Origin: an uncultured Erysipelotrichaceae bacterium
GTDB lineage: Bacteria; Bacillota_I; Bacilli_A; RFN20; CAG-826
Assembly: GCA_902777015.1 (NCBI GenBank)
Contig: CACYSA010000001.1
Location: forward strand, 1 to 50,524
Direction of reading: 5' to 3'
DNA: 50,524 nt
Positions 14,435 through 22,748 of this stretch are shown here, in pieces. The translations under genes and the position numbers were made by a program. The notes below the pieces were generated by a model, which was not told the origin of the DNA, ran no database searches, and saw nothing but the letters and a program-made list of their open reading frames with translations. How positions within the stretch are numbered: position 1 is the stretch's first letter; each line of letters starts with the position of its first letter.

Positions 14435-16708
14435 TTATAAATTATTAGAGATTTCGTTATATAGATTATTAATCTTTGTAGCAAATGTATTAGTGTCCAT
14501 GTAATTGCCACTCATGAATAGTTTCATCATGATTGATGTATTAACGGATGATTCGTATTGACCAATATCTAATAATAATTTGATACCTTTGATCTCTTCC
14601 ACGGTGAGGTTCCATGATTTTTCATCAGAACCAACAATCTTAGACATGGCGTTATCTAAAACACTATAATCAACTTTACTTTCAAGATTAGTAATGATGT
14701 TATATTTAGTTTCACCAATAGCTTCTTTTAGATAAGAAGTATTAACTTGCGCGGTTCTATATAATTTAGCAAGAGCAAGAATAACTTGGTTATTTAAGTT
14801 ATTTAAATCATAAGCTTCTAAATCTTTGACAAAAGCGTAGACCGCTTGGATATCCTTAATGGATTTATCAATAACATAAACTGTGTCTTCATCAATGAAG
14901 TGTTTTTGTTGTTCGCTTAAAGCAAGATATTCTTGATAGGCTTTTTCTAAATCTTCTAAATATTTACGACTTAAATAATTATTAGCCGCTAAATATTCTA
15001 AGCGAGTTTTAAGTGGCAATGTTGCTTCATATACTTCATAGATTTGTTTAGCTTCTTCCATATGTGGAGCATAATCAATAACTTTATTAGCAAAATCTAG
15101 ATGTAAGCTAATAAGTGTTTTAATTGTTTCTTCTTCCCCTTCCGCTCCAGCGATATATTTAAACGCGGCATCTAAGGATTTAATCACACTATTTTCAACA
15201 CTGACTTTGATATCAATAGTTTTAAAGTCTTTATAATTAAGTAATTGCTTAACTAATGCGTAGTTTGGATCTTCCAAGAAGGTATTAATCTTTTCTTTAA
15301 TTGTGTTAACTGTTTCTTCATTTAGCAATATTTCCACTTGATAAGTGTTTTCATCTTTTCCATCAATTCTATTAAATGTTAATAAATCGCTATTCGCACC
15401 ATTAACGAGACTATAAACATTAACTGATTTTAATAATAAATCTAAAATATCAACGGCTTTGATTTTTAAAGCCATTGTAGAAACGTTATCTTTATTATGT
15501 GGGATGAGATAGATACCACCATCACCATCATAAGTAATTTCTAAACTTTGGAAGTCTTTTAATAAATCTTCATATTTACCAAGTTTATCGCCAGCGAAAG
15601 TTTTAACAATGGAGATGACAGAATTAAAATCTGAATTGCCTTCAAGTTTAGCGTAGAGATTTAATAATTGATAAATCTTATCAGTTGATAAACGCGAGAT
15701 ATCAAATGTGAGATTAGCGTCAATATTGAGTTCTAATGGGATACTACTAATGACATCTAATGTGACTTTCCCGTTAGCGTTAACACCGTTTTTAAAATCT
15801 AAATTCTTAACAGCGTCAATTAGTTGGTCTTTAACATTTCTTTCTTTATCGTTATCGATGATTTGTTGCGGTGACGTTCCTAATTGACTAATTAAGAATG
15901 ATTCATTAGGAATGATGACATTCTCATTGATTTTAGAAAATGTGCATTCTCCGTGTTGAGTCGTTCTAGCGGCACCAATAAGAGGTTTACTAGCTTCATA
16001 AACAGCGTCAATAACATAAGAGATTGGGGTAAAATCTCTTTTCATTGATAAAGTAATATTGATACTTTCATATTTTGGATAATCAGATAAACCACCATTA
16101 TTTTTTAAATCTTGTTTTACAAGGTTAGTGGATAATTCGTTATCAAGAGTGTATTTAATTGTGATGACATCTTCTTTATCTGAGATGACTTCACTGTTGA
16201 TAATTGATTGCTCGTTAAATACATAACCCATGATGCAATATTGATCAGGGGAATATGAGATTTTATGATAGTCTTCTAATGTGTAGACATTATATTTTTT
16301 AAGATCTCTACTAATGAGGATTTTATCTTTATCCACCATATAGAACTCATTTTTTAAGGTCAATAAAGTGGAAACGGAATTGTCATTATAATAGAAGGTA
16401 TTACCGTTTTTATTAGTGACACTATCGTAGGTAATGTTGTAATCAATAAATAAAACTTTTGCTTTAACTGTTCCGGTAGTTTTTGATTCATAAGAACGTA
16501 GACCACTTTTGATGTTATAAATATAAGCGTAGGCTACTGATTTATAATCTTTCTTTTTTAAATATTCATCAGTGTTTTTAGCGTCTTTAATAATTGTCGA
16601 TTCTGTTTTATCAGTAATAGGCTCTACTTTCTTATTACAACCTGAAAGGCATAAAGGTAGGCTGATAGATAATATTGATAGAGCGATGAGATTCTTTTTA
16701 ATATTCAT
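14435..16708 (-). CDS. Large lipoprotein of unknown function (757 residues)
   Basis: The product has a lipoprotein signal (MNIKKNLIALSILSISLPL, lipobox LSGC) and a 730-residue extracellular part. The first 270 residues look like repeated beta-strand segments similar to LolA/LppX-type lipoprotein folds (TTGTVKAKVLFID, ITYDSVTN). A second similar segment starts near residue 300 (ANGKVTLDVISSIPLEL). The last 200 residues are helical and rich in Leu and Tyr. No enzyme motif is seen. AGGAGG precedes the ATG. Transcription from tandem site F leaves a leader of about 105 bases containing a hairpin. It is one of the six genes or operons carrying the tandem site. Confidence 0.72.
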   Translation of the reverse strand: MNIKKNLIALSILSISLPLCLSGCNKKVEPITDKTESTIIKDAKNTDEYLKKKDYKSVAYAYIYNIKSGLRSYESKTTGTVKAKVLFIDYNITYDSVTNKNGNTFYYNDNSVSTLLTLKNEFYMVDKDKILISRDLKKYNVYTLEDYHKISYSPDQYCIMGYVFNEQSIINSEVISDKEDVITIKYTLDNELSTNLVKQDLKNNGGLSDYPKYESINITLSMKRDFTPISYVIDAVYEASKPLIGAARTTQHGECTFSKINENVIIPNESFLISQLGTSPQQIIDNDKERNVKDQLIDAVKNLDFKNGVNANGKVTLDVISSIPLELNIDANLTFDISRLSTDKIYQLLNLYAKLEGNSDFNSVISIVKTFAGDKLGKYEDLLKDFQSLEITYDGDGGIYLIPHNKDNVSTMALKIKAVDILDLLLKSVNVYSLVNGANSDLLTFNRIDGKDENTYQVEILLNEETVNTIKEKINTFLEDPNYALVKQLLNYKDFKTIDIKVSVENSVIKSLDAAFKYIAGAEGEEETIKTLISLHLDFANKVIDYAPHMEEAKQIYEVYEATLPLKTRLEYLAANNYLSRKYLEDLEKAYQEYLALSEQQKHFIDEDTVYVIDKSIKDIQAVYAFVKDLEAYDLNNLNNQVILALAKLYRTAQVNTSYLKEAIGETKYNIITNLESKVDYSVLDNAMSKIVGSDEKSWNLTVEEIKGIKLLLDIGQYESSVNTSIMMKLFMSGNYMDTNTFATKINNLYNEISNNL

Positions 16709-16749
16709 GGTATCCTCCTCATAATGTAATATCTACGCGTATTTTTTAT

Positions 16750-16780
16750 CATATATAGCGCTAAAAATGTGCTATATATG
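16750..16780 (-). promoter_or_regulatory. 10-bp perfect inverted repeat in the lipoprotein leader
   Basis: CATATATAGC (16750-16759) and GCTATATATG (16771-16780) are perfect inverted repeats separated by 11 bases. It lies between the inferred start from tandem site F and the lipoprotein ATG, so it could be an mRNA hairpin or a separate operator. Confidence 0.5.
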
Positions 16781-16819
16781 TTTGACAAAAACATAGAATT
16801 TGACATTTGTTGTATTAAT

Positions 16820-16852
16820 AAAGTAACAAAAATGAGCGCACGGAAGTGCCAC
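16820..16852 (-). promoter_or_regulatory. Tandem regulatory site F with -10 box
   Basis: GTGGCACTTCCGTGCGC (16852-16836, minus strand) is the most diverged tandem site: the first half is perfect, the second keeps GTG. The downstream part still fits, with eight bases, GT, then TACTTT at 16825-16820. Confidence 0.5.
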
Positions 16853-16972
16853 AAAAAAACAATTGCAAATACTAGCCATTGTATTATTGAATATAGGTAG
16901 AGACATGATATAGCTATGAAATGCAATAACTGTTGTTTTTATTGTCTTTCATGGTGCAAAGGGGGAGTAATC

Positions 16973-17578
16973 ATGGAAAAGAAAAAACTTAGTCCTTCAA
17001 TTATTTGCCATCTAGTTTTGATGGGCATTTTATTTGGTCTAAACATTGCGATCGCAATTATGGTCTTATCAGGAAACATTCCTGGTGGTTTTGCGGTCAA
17101 TGAAGAAAATGGCAAAGCCACATTAATTCTAGATGGCATTGCCAATATTTTTAACGCTTTAGCATTAGCGTGTGGCGGTTTATATCTTATTAGAGGTGGC
17201 GGAAAGAACATGGCTATTTGGTATAAAGCATTTATTATCCAAATCGCTATTGGTATTGCCTTACGTATGGTAGCATTTAGCCTATTCCCAGGATTTGGCG
17301 CTCCATCAATATTTATGATTTTCTTAGTTTTGGGATTATTATTCTTAGCGTTTTTCCCAAATTTAGGTGAACAAAGATCAATGATTATTTTTGCCATTCT
17401 TATGACTGTTGAAGTCTGCTTAGCCATTGTTATCTTTGAACCAGCAGAAGCAGTTTCTTCTATTGCCGGTAGCTTTACTAGACTTGTTCTTGAAGGTACA
17501 GTTGGCATTTTACTACATCAGAAATTTAAAGATAAAGCCGCTAGAAAAGCTGCGAAAGCAGAAGAAAAATCTGAATAA
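16973..17578 (+). CDS. Multi-pass membrane protein of unknown function
   Basis: The 201-residue product has six predicted membrane helices in short succession and ends in a Lys/Ala/Glu-rich cytoplasmic tail (KFKDKAARKAAKAEEKSE). A Gly-rich segment (ACGGLYLIRGGGKN) lies between helices. The ATG at 16973 is chosen because GGGGGAG lies six bases upstream; an earlier in-frame ATG at 16916 has no ribosome-binding site and adds an unlikely Cys-rich extension. It diverges from the large lipoprotein and is followed by a strong terminator. Family not recognised. Confidence 0.7.
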   Translation: MEKKKLSPSIICHLVLMGILFGLNIAIAIMVLSGNIPGGFAVNEENGKATLILDGIANIFNALALACGGLYLIRGGGKNMAIWYKAFIIQIAIGIALRMVAFSLFPGFGAPSIFMIFLVLGLLFLAFFPNLGEQRSMIIFAILMTVEVCLAIVIFEPAEAVSSIAGSFTRLVLEGTVGILLHQKFKDKAARKAAKAEEKSE

Positions 17579-17598
17579 TATTAAATTATTATTTCAAT

Positions 17599-17626
17599 AG
17601 AAAAGGGGTTATTCCCTTTTCTTTTG
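17599..17626 (+). terminator. Terminator after the membrane protein gene
   Basis: AGAAAAGGG pairs with CCCTTTTCT over nine bases, followed by TTTTGGTTT. A near-copy of this terminator ends the next gene as well. Confidence 0.8.
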
Positions 17627-17662
17627 GTTTATTAATGTTTACTATAAAAACATATTCATTGT

Positions 17663-17668
17663 TATAAT
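17663..17668 (+). promoter_or_regulatory. -10 box of the 244-residue lipoprotein gene
   Basis: A perfect TATAAT lies 13 bases before the ATG; no good -35 is seen. The ribosome-binding site AGGGG follows immediately, so the leader is very short. Confidence 0.45.
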
Positions 17669-17681
17669 AGGGGCAAGTAAC

Positions 17682-18416
17682 ATGAAAAAAATCAAAATCT
17701 TTATTGCTAGCGTTTCTATTATATCCACTTTATGCATGACTGCGTGTAACACTAATAAAACATCAAGTAGTCTTTCATCTTTTGATGACCCACTATTTCA
17801 AGAACTAGTGTTAGTGGAATTCAATTCTTTGATGCTTCAAGAGCACACTGGAATCAAGTACGAAAGATCTTTAATTGGTCCTTCTGGAAGCACATCAGAT
17901 TCATTCTATTTTAAAAAACTTAAAGACGAAGACTATGAAGAATGTTTTATTCACTGTGATTATAATTATAGTCCTTCATCATCTAGCGACTATTTTATTA
18001 ACGATTATTACATAAAGTATGTGCCAAATAATCAAGAACGCACAACGATTAGTAAAAAGAGTGAACATTATGGTCTACAGAATTACATATATGCTTCAAT
18101 AGTTGGCCGTGTCTCATATTGTGACACAAGCGTATTCACCACCACCAAAGAAACTGTTGATGCTTTTGTAACCACATATCGTTTAGATTTCTCTAAATAT
18201 AAAGAAATATTTGAATCATTTATTGACTATTATATCGTACCAAAGAGTTTTTCTATTAAAATCACGGTGATTAATGGTTTATTATCTACAGGATATGTTT
18301 CATTTTCGATGAATAACATTATTTTTAAAGGTTCATTTACTTACGATTATCAACCTTTCGGATATGAGATTCCTCCAGATGTCAAAGAGCTTTATAAAAA
18401 CACAGTTAATCCTTAA
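17682..18416 (+). CDS. Lipoprotein of unknown function (244 residues)
   Basis: MKKIKIFIASVSIISTL and the lipobox MTAC give a clear lipoprotein signal, followed by a Ser/Thr-rich linker (NKTSSSLSSF). The mature domain of about 210 residues is rich in Tyr, Phe and Ser and looks beta-rich. No motif is recognised. It lies between two near-identical terminators, so it is a single-gene unit, and it does not carry the tandem site found at the other lipoprotein genes. Confidence 0.7.
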   Translation: MKKIKIFIASVSIISTLCMTACNTNKTSSSLSSFDDPLFQELVLVEFNSLMLQEHTGIKYERSLIGPSGSTSDSFYFKKLKDEDYEECFIHCDYNYSPSSSSDYFINDYYIKYVPNNQERTTISKKSEHYGLQNYIYASIVGRVSYCDTSVFTTTKETVDAFVTTYRLDFSKYKEIFESFIDYYIVPKSFSIKITVINGLLSTGYVSFSMNNIIFKGSFTYDYQPFGYEIPPDVKELYKNTVNP

Positions 18417-18430
18417 TAGAGTAAATCAAT

Positions 18431-18458
18431 AGAAAAAGGGGTATCCCCTTTTCTTTTG
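18431..18458 (+). terminator. Bidirectional terminator between lipoprotein and lysR
   Basis: AAAAGGGG pairs with CCCCTTTT across a three-base loop and has a T-rich 3' side (TTCTTTTGG). It lies between convergent genes and may serve both. Confidence 0.8.
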
Positions 18459-18473
18459 GTTTGTTACTAATGC

Positions 18474-19367
18474 CTATTTTTTATTATCGTTACCGGATAA
18501 GGCTTTAACATGGTCGATGAATGCTTCATCTAATAAGGATAATGGTTTGTTTTTAAGCCAGACGAATAGATATTCAATATATCTTTCTGGATTGACGATT
18601 TCTTTAGCAACGATATGTTGATTCAAGATATATGATGTTTTAGGGAAGATACTAATACCGATATTACGACCCGCTAAAGCGGCAACATCGAGATAGTTAT
18701 CCATTTTACAAACAATTTTTGGTTCTGATTTGATTTCTTTAAACCACTTATAAATCATAATGTTTGTGGCTTCTCTAGTTGGAACAATTAATGGTTTATC
18801 TTTTAGTTCTGCTAAATCAATTGTGTTACCATGTAAATCCGCGAGAGGATTATCTTTGCTCATAAAGGCAGTCATCTTTTCTTGTCCGACTTTAAAGCTA
18901 TTTAATAAGGTGTTATCACATGGAGAAGTAACCACCGCCATATCGATAAGACCACTTCTTAGTTTTTGGATTAATTCATCACTATTACCATCGATGATAG
19001 AAAATTCAACATTTTCATAATTAACCAAGAATTGTTCAATCCATTCAGCGGCAATATTAGGGGCACTACCTTCCACTAAACCAATGGCGATTTTGCCACG
19101 CATTCCCTTGCCCATTGATCTAATTTCTTCTGATGTTTTGTTAACTAATGAAAGTATCTCTTTAGCGTGTCTATATAATAACTTTCCTGATTCTGTTAAT
19201 TGGAGGTGTCTTTTACCTCTAATAAATAAAACAGTATCTAATTCTTCTTCTAAACTTTTAATTTGACTACTTAGAGGCGGTTGGCTCATGCATAGTTTTT
19301 CTGCCGCTTTGGTGATGTTAAGTTCTTCAGCGATTGTCGCAAAGTAATATAAAGTTCTAATATCCAT
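18474..19367 (-). CDS. LysR-family transcriptional regulator
   Basis: The 297-residue product has the standard LysR layout: an N-terminal winged helix-turn-helix (MDIRTLYYFATIAEELNIT, MSQPPLSSQIKSLEEEL) and a periplasmic-binding-protein-like effector domain from about residue 90. The ATG at 19367 gives the typical N-terminus; an in-frame ATG eight codons earlier has no ribosome-binding site. It is transcribed away from the ammonium transporter gene, the usual arrangement for a LysR protein and its target. A palindrome between them recurs upstream of purA and the aminotransferase. A role in nitrogen or glutamine control is inferred; the effector is unknown. Confidence 0.88.
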   Translation of the reverse strand: MDIRTLYYFATIAEELNITKAAEKLCMSQPPLSSQIKSLEEELDTVLFIRGKRHLQLTESGKLLYRHAKEILSLVNKTSEEIRSMGKGMRGKIAIGLVEGSAPNIAAEWIEQFLVNYENVEFSIIDGNSDELIQKLRSGLIDMAVVTSPCDNTLLNSFKVGQEKMTAFMSKDNPLADLHGNTIDLAELKDKPLIVPTREATNIMIYKWFKEIKSEPKIVCKMDNYLDVAALAGRNIGISIFPKTSYILNQHIVAKEIVNPERYIEYLFVWLKNKPLSLLDEAFIDHVKALSGNDNKK

Positions 19368-19381
19368 ATAGTCACGCTTTC

Positions 19382-19404
19382 TATCATACAAGAAACGTAT
19401 GAAT
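19382..19404. promoter_or_regulatory. LysR-type operator 1 (lysR-amt intergenic)
   Basis: TATCATAC, seven bases, then GTATGAAT is a near-perfect palindrome with TCATAC/GTATGA as its core. Its centre (19393) is about 63 bases upstream of an inferred amt transcription start near 19456, the usual position for LysR-type activation sites. The same palindrome is seen at 21306 and 30277. Confidence 0.6.
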
Positions 19405-19461
19405 TACCTAATATTATACATATTTGATTTATTATTTACAAATATTTAAAATCCCACCATA

Positions 19462-19491
19462 AGCTGAATTTTGTTAATTAAGTATTCAGCT
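19462..19491 (+). promoter_or_regulatory. Inverted repeat in the amt leader
   Basis: AGCTGAAT (19462-19469) and ATTCAGCT (19484-19491) are perfect 8-bp inverted repeats separated by 14 bases, ending just before the GGAGG ribosome-binding site. The hairpin could affect translation of amt or be a second operator. Confidence 0.45.
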
Positions 19492-19506
19492 AATTGGAGG
19501 CATTAT

Positions 19507-21225
19507 ATGACTATAGAATTCTGGTACCTTATTGGTGCCGCACTCGTGTTCTTTATGCAAGCGGGTTTTGCGATGGTTGAAACTGGTTTTACTCGCGCGA
19601 AGAACGCTGGCAACATTATTATGAAAAACTTAATGGACTTCTGCATTGGTACAGTTGTCTTTATGGTATTAGGTTTTGGGCTGATGATGGGTGAAGATAC
19701 TTTCTTTGGCCTTATTGGTATTCCTAATCTTGATTTATTTGCCAAATTTGCATCATTTATTGAAAGCCCAGCGGAAGGTTTTACCGCGGCTTCAACATTT
19801 GTCTTTAACCTTGTCTTTTGCGCTACCGCAGCGACAATTGTTTCTGGTTCGATGGCGGAAAGAACTAAGTTCTTATCGTACTGCATTTATTCCGCAGTTA
19901 TCTCTTTAATTATTTATCCAATTGAAGCCCACTGGATTTGGGGTGGAGGTTGGTTAGCTTCTATTGGCTTCCATGATTACGCTGGTAGCACCGCTATTCA
20001 TATGGTGGGTGGTATCGCTGCTTTAATTGGGGCGATTATCCTTGGACCACGTATTGGTAAATATGAAAGAGATGAGAAAGGTAAAGTGATTAAAGTTAAC
20101 GCTATTCAAGGTCACTCTATTCCTTTAGGCGCTTTAGGGGCATTTATCTTATGGTTTGGTTGGTATGGCTTTAATGGAGCGGCCGCTACTTCACCAAGTG
20201 AATTAGCCACTATCTTTTTAAATACCACTATTGCCCCAGCCGTTGCCACAGTGACCACCATGATCTTTACATGGCTTAAAAACGGTAAACCTGATGTCTC
20301 AATGTGTATCAACGCTTGTTTAGCAGGTTTAGTTGGTGTCACCGCTGGATGTGATGCTTTTGATGCGATTGGTTCAACTGTTGTTGGTTTAGTTTCTGGC
20401 TTCTTAGTGGTCTTTGTGGTTGAGTTCCTTGACCTTAAATTACATATTGATGATCCAGTTGGTGCGGTTGGTGTACATATGGCCAATGGCATTTGGGGAA
20501 CATTAGCAGTTGGCTTATTAGCCAATCCTAACGCTCCAGCGGGATTAAACGGTTTATTCTATACTGGTAACTTCTATCAAATAGGTGTTCAATCTTTAGG
20601 CTTTATCGCAGTGGCTACATATACCGCAGTGTTTATGACTATTACTTTCTTTGTTATTAAGAAAACTGTTGGTTTACGTGTTAGTAAAGAAGAAGAAATT
20701 AAAGGTCTTGATAGCACTGAACATGGCTTAAGTAATGCTTATGCTGACTTTGCTATCGCTTCTAATGCTTACGCTGATTATGTGGCTTTTGAACCTATCA
20801 CTATTACTGGTGAAATATCAGTAGCAGAAGCAATACCAGTGAAGAAAGTAAAATCCACTTCTACTGGCACAAAGTTCACTAAAGTTGAGATTATCTTCAA
20901 AGAAGAAAGATTGTATGCTTTAAAATCTGCGATGAGTAAGATTGGTATTATGGGTATGACAGTAGCCCATGTCATGGGATTCGGTCAACAACAAGCTAAA
21001 CCTGAATATTATAGAGGCGTTCAAGTTGAAGCAGACTTACTTCCTAAAGTACAAGTTGATATCGTTGTTTCTAAAATACCAGTAAGAACTGTGATTGAAA
21101 CCGCAAAGAAGGTTTTATATACCGGTAATATCGGAGATGGAAAGATCTTTGTTTACGATGTTGAAAACGTTGTGAAAGTGAGAACTGGTGAAGAAGGTTA
21201 CGACGCTTTACAAGACGTTGAATAA
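19507..21225 (+). CDS. amt: Ammonium transporter fused to a PII signalling domain
   Basis: This is a 572-residue fusion. Residues 1-420 are an Amt/Rh-type ammonium channel with about 11 membrane helices; AGSTAIHMVGG and GVHMANGIWGTL carry the conserved pore His residues. From residue 455 to the end lies a full PII domain: KVEIIFKEERL, the T-loop segment MGFGQQ...EYYRG with the Tyr at about 502 that GlnB/GlnK proteins use for modification, DLLPKV, and the TGNIGDGKIFVYDV nucleotide-binding B-loop. PII (GlnK) normally blocks Amt as a separate trimer, so here regulator and channel are permanently linked. The ATG at 19507 has GGAGG upstream. It diverges from lysR and is followed by a terminator. 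Confidence 0.92.
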   Translation: MTIEFWYLIGAALVFFMQAGFAMVETGFTRAKNAGNIIMKNLMDFCIGTVVFMVLGFGLMMGEDTFFGLIGIPNLDLFAKFASFIESPAEGFTAASTFVFNLVFCATAATIVSGSMAERTKFLSYCIYSAVISLIIYPIEAHWIWGGGWLASIGFHDYAGSTAIHMVGGIAALIGAIILGPRIGKYERDEKGKVIKVNAIQGHSIPLGALGAFILWFGWYGFNGAAATSPSELATIFLNTTIAPAVATVTTMIFTWLKNGKPDVSMCINACLAGLVGVTAGCDAFDAIGSTVVGLVSGFLVVFVVEFLDLKLHIDDPVGAVGVHMANGIWGTLAVGLLANPNAPAGLNGLFYTGNFYQIGVQSLGFIAVATYTAVFMTITFFVIKKTVGLRVSKEEEIKGLDSTEHGLSNAYADFAIASNAYADYVAFEPITITGEISVAEAIPVKKVKSTSTGTKFTKVEIIFKEERLYALKSAMSKIGIMGMTVAHVMGFGQQQAKPEYYRGVQVEADLLPKVQVDIVVSKIPVRTVIETAKKVLYTGNIGDGKIFVYDVENVVKVRTGEEGYDALQDVE

Positions 21226-21250
21226 GTATATCCTTAATATAATATTAATG

Positions 21251-21280
21251 AGCAAGGTTAGTAATAATCTTGCTTTTTAT
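21251..21280 (+). terminator. Terminator after amt
   Basis: AGCAAG and CTTGCT, extended by partial pairing of GTT with AAT, form a stem followed by TTTTTAT. It separates amt from the purA operon. Confidence 0.7.
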
Positions 21281-21305
21281 TTAGCGGTTATAACCTTCAT
21301 TTTTT

Positions 21306-21328
21306 TATCATATCAAAAACGTATGATA
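21306..21328. promoter_or_regulatory. LysR-type operator 2 (upstream of purA)
   Basis: TATCATAT, seven bases, then GTATGATA matches operator 1 in sequence and spacing. Its centre (21317) is about 65 bases before the start inferred from the TATAAT at 21370-21375, the classic LysR activation position. Confidence 0.6.
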
Positions 21329-21369
21329 AGTAGATAAATTGCATATTAGAAATATATTATTCCTCTTAC

Positions 21370-21375
21370 TATAAT
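21370..21375 (+). promoter_or_regulatory. -10 box of the purA operon
   Basis: This is a perfect TATAAT. The expected -35 position (TAGAAA) is poor, consistent with an activator-dependent promoter. Transcription would start near 21382, giving a leader of about 88 bases. Confidence 0.55.
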
Positions 21376-21395
21376 GCTCCTATGAATTGCTAATA

Positions 21396-21440
21396 TCGGT
21401 TATACCGAAAACGATTAATGTGTCGAACTATTTAATCGTT
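21396..21440 (+). promoter_or_regulatory. Two hairpins in the purA leader
   Basis: TCGGT-TAT-ACCGA forms a 5-bp hairpin, directly followed by AACGATTAA pairing with TTAATCGTT over nine bases with a 13-base loop. Two CGAA cores (CCGAAA and TCGAAC) faintly resemble PurR boxes. It does not match a purine riboswitch. Its role is unknown. Confidence 0.45.
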
Positions 21441-21469
21441 AAAAGCAAATAAAAGGAAACGAAAAACAT

Positions 21470-22744
21470 ATGAAAAATAGCGCGATTGTGGGCATCAACT
21501 GGGGTGACGAAGGTAAGGGACGTATTGTCGACTTATTATGTGGCTCTTACGATTATGTTGTGAGATATCAAGGAGGAGGTAACGCTGGTCACACTGTTGT
21601 CATTGACCAATGCAAATTTGCTTTACACCTCATTCCATCAGGTATCTTCCATCAAGGTGTTGTTAATATTTTAGGTAACGGTGTCGCTCTTGATCCAGAA
21701 AACTTATGGATCGAGATCGAATCATTAAGAGAAAGAGGGGTTTCTGTCACTCCTAGTAATCTAAAGATTAGTGATAGAGCCTCTTTATTATTTCCATGGC
21801 ATAAATTATTAGATGCTTTAGAAGAAGAAAGATTAAAAGATAAGAAATATGGTTCCACTAAACAAGGTATTGCGCCTTTTTATAGTGATAAATATCAAAA
21901 GAAAACTATTTTAGTGGGTGAACTTATTTATAACAACAATTTAAAAGAACATGTTAAAGATATCTTAGAATGGAAAAACTTAACTTTAACTGGTGTTTAT
22001 AACGCTGAACCAATCAGTTTTGAATATATCTCTAAATGGATTGATGAATATAAAGCCAAACTAGCGCCTTTTATTTGTGATACAGGTAAACTTCTTAAAC
22101 AAGCAGAAAAAGAAGGTAAAAGCGTTTTATTTGAAGCACAACTTGGTTCATTACGTGACTTAGATTACGGAATTTACCCATACACCACTTCATCTAATAC
22201 ATTAGCCTCTTATATTCCATTAGGTTCTGGATTAGCGAGCGTTAATATCAATGAGATTATTGGCATTGTAAAAGCTTATTCCACTTGTGTTGGTGAAGGA
22301 CCGTTTGTGAGTGAATGGTTTGGAGAAGCCGCTAATAAACTTAGAGAAGTTGGTATGGAATATGGGGCTAAAACTGGTCGACCAAGACGTGTTGGACCAA
22401 TCGATTTAGTGGCCACTAGATATGGTGTTGAAGTACAAAACGCTACATGTATTGCTTTAACTAAATTGGACTGCTTATCTTATATGGATAAAATACCTCT
22501 CTGTGTGAGATATGAACTTAACGGAAAAGAGATTAATGATTTCCCGTTCCCTTCCTTATTAGATGAATGTAAACCAGTGATTGAATATATGGATGGATGG
22601 AAAAAAGATATATCTAAAGTGAGAAGATGGCTTGATCTTCCTGAAGAAGCCAAAAAATATATTTTATATATTGAGAAAGCCATTGGTTGCCCAATTAAAT
22701 ATATTTCTGTCGGGCAAGAAAGAAATGCTTATATAGAGAGGTGA
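21470..22744 (+). CDS. purA: Adenylosuccinate synthetase
   Basis: PurA joins IMP and aspartate using GTP, the first step from IMP to AMP. The 424-residue length is normal. GINWGDEGKGRIVDLL is the family's GTP-binding N-terminal signature (usually GxQWGDEGKG; here Asn replaces Gln), followed by RYQGGGNAGHTVV. The switch and aspartate-binding segments (GKTGRPRRVGPID in slightly changed form, AKTGRPRRVG) are intact. AAAGGAAA precedes the ATG. It is the first gene of a four- or five-gene operon with purB, guaA and pyrG, with a four-base gap to purB. Transcription is probably controlled by the LysR-type operator and the structured leader. Confidence 0.96.
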   Translation: MKNSAIVGINWGDEGKGRIVDLLCGSYDYVVRYQGGGNAGHTVVIDQCKFALHLIPSGIFHQGVVNILGNGVALDPENLWIEIESLRERGVSVTPSNLKISDRASLLFPWHKLLDALEEERLKDKKYGSTKQGIAPFYSDKYQKKTILVGELIYNNNLKEHVKDILEWKNLTLTGVYNAEPISFEYISKWIDEYKAKLAPFICDTGKLLKQAEKEGKSVLFEAQLGSLRDLDYGIYPYTTSSNTLASYIPLGSGLASVNINEIIGIVKAYSTCVGEGPFVSEWFGEAANKLREVGMEYGAKTGRPRRVGPIDLVATRYGVEVQNATCIALTKLDCLSYMDKIPLCVRYELNGKEINDFPFPSLLDECKPVIEYMDGWKKDISKVRRWLDLPEEAKKYILYIEKAIGCPIKYISVGQERNAYIER

Positions 22745-22748
22745 ATAT

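Noticed and set aside
16916-16972. Cys-rich N-terminal extension of the membrane protein
   Set aside because: The upstream ATG lacks a ribosome-binding site, whereas the ATG at 16973 has a strong one and gives a normal membrane-protein start.
21226-21469. Purine riboswitch before purA
   Set aside because: The conserved loop and junction sequences of that class are not present; only two simple hairpins are seen.
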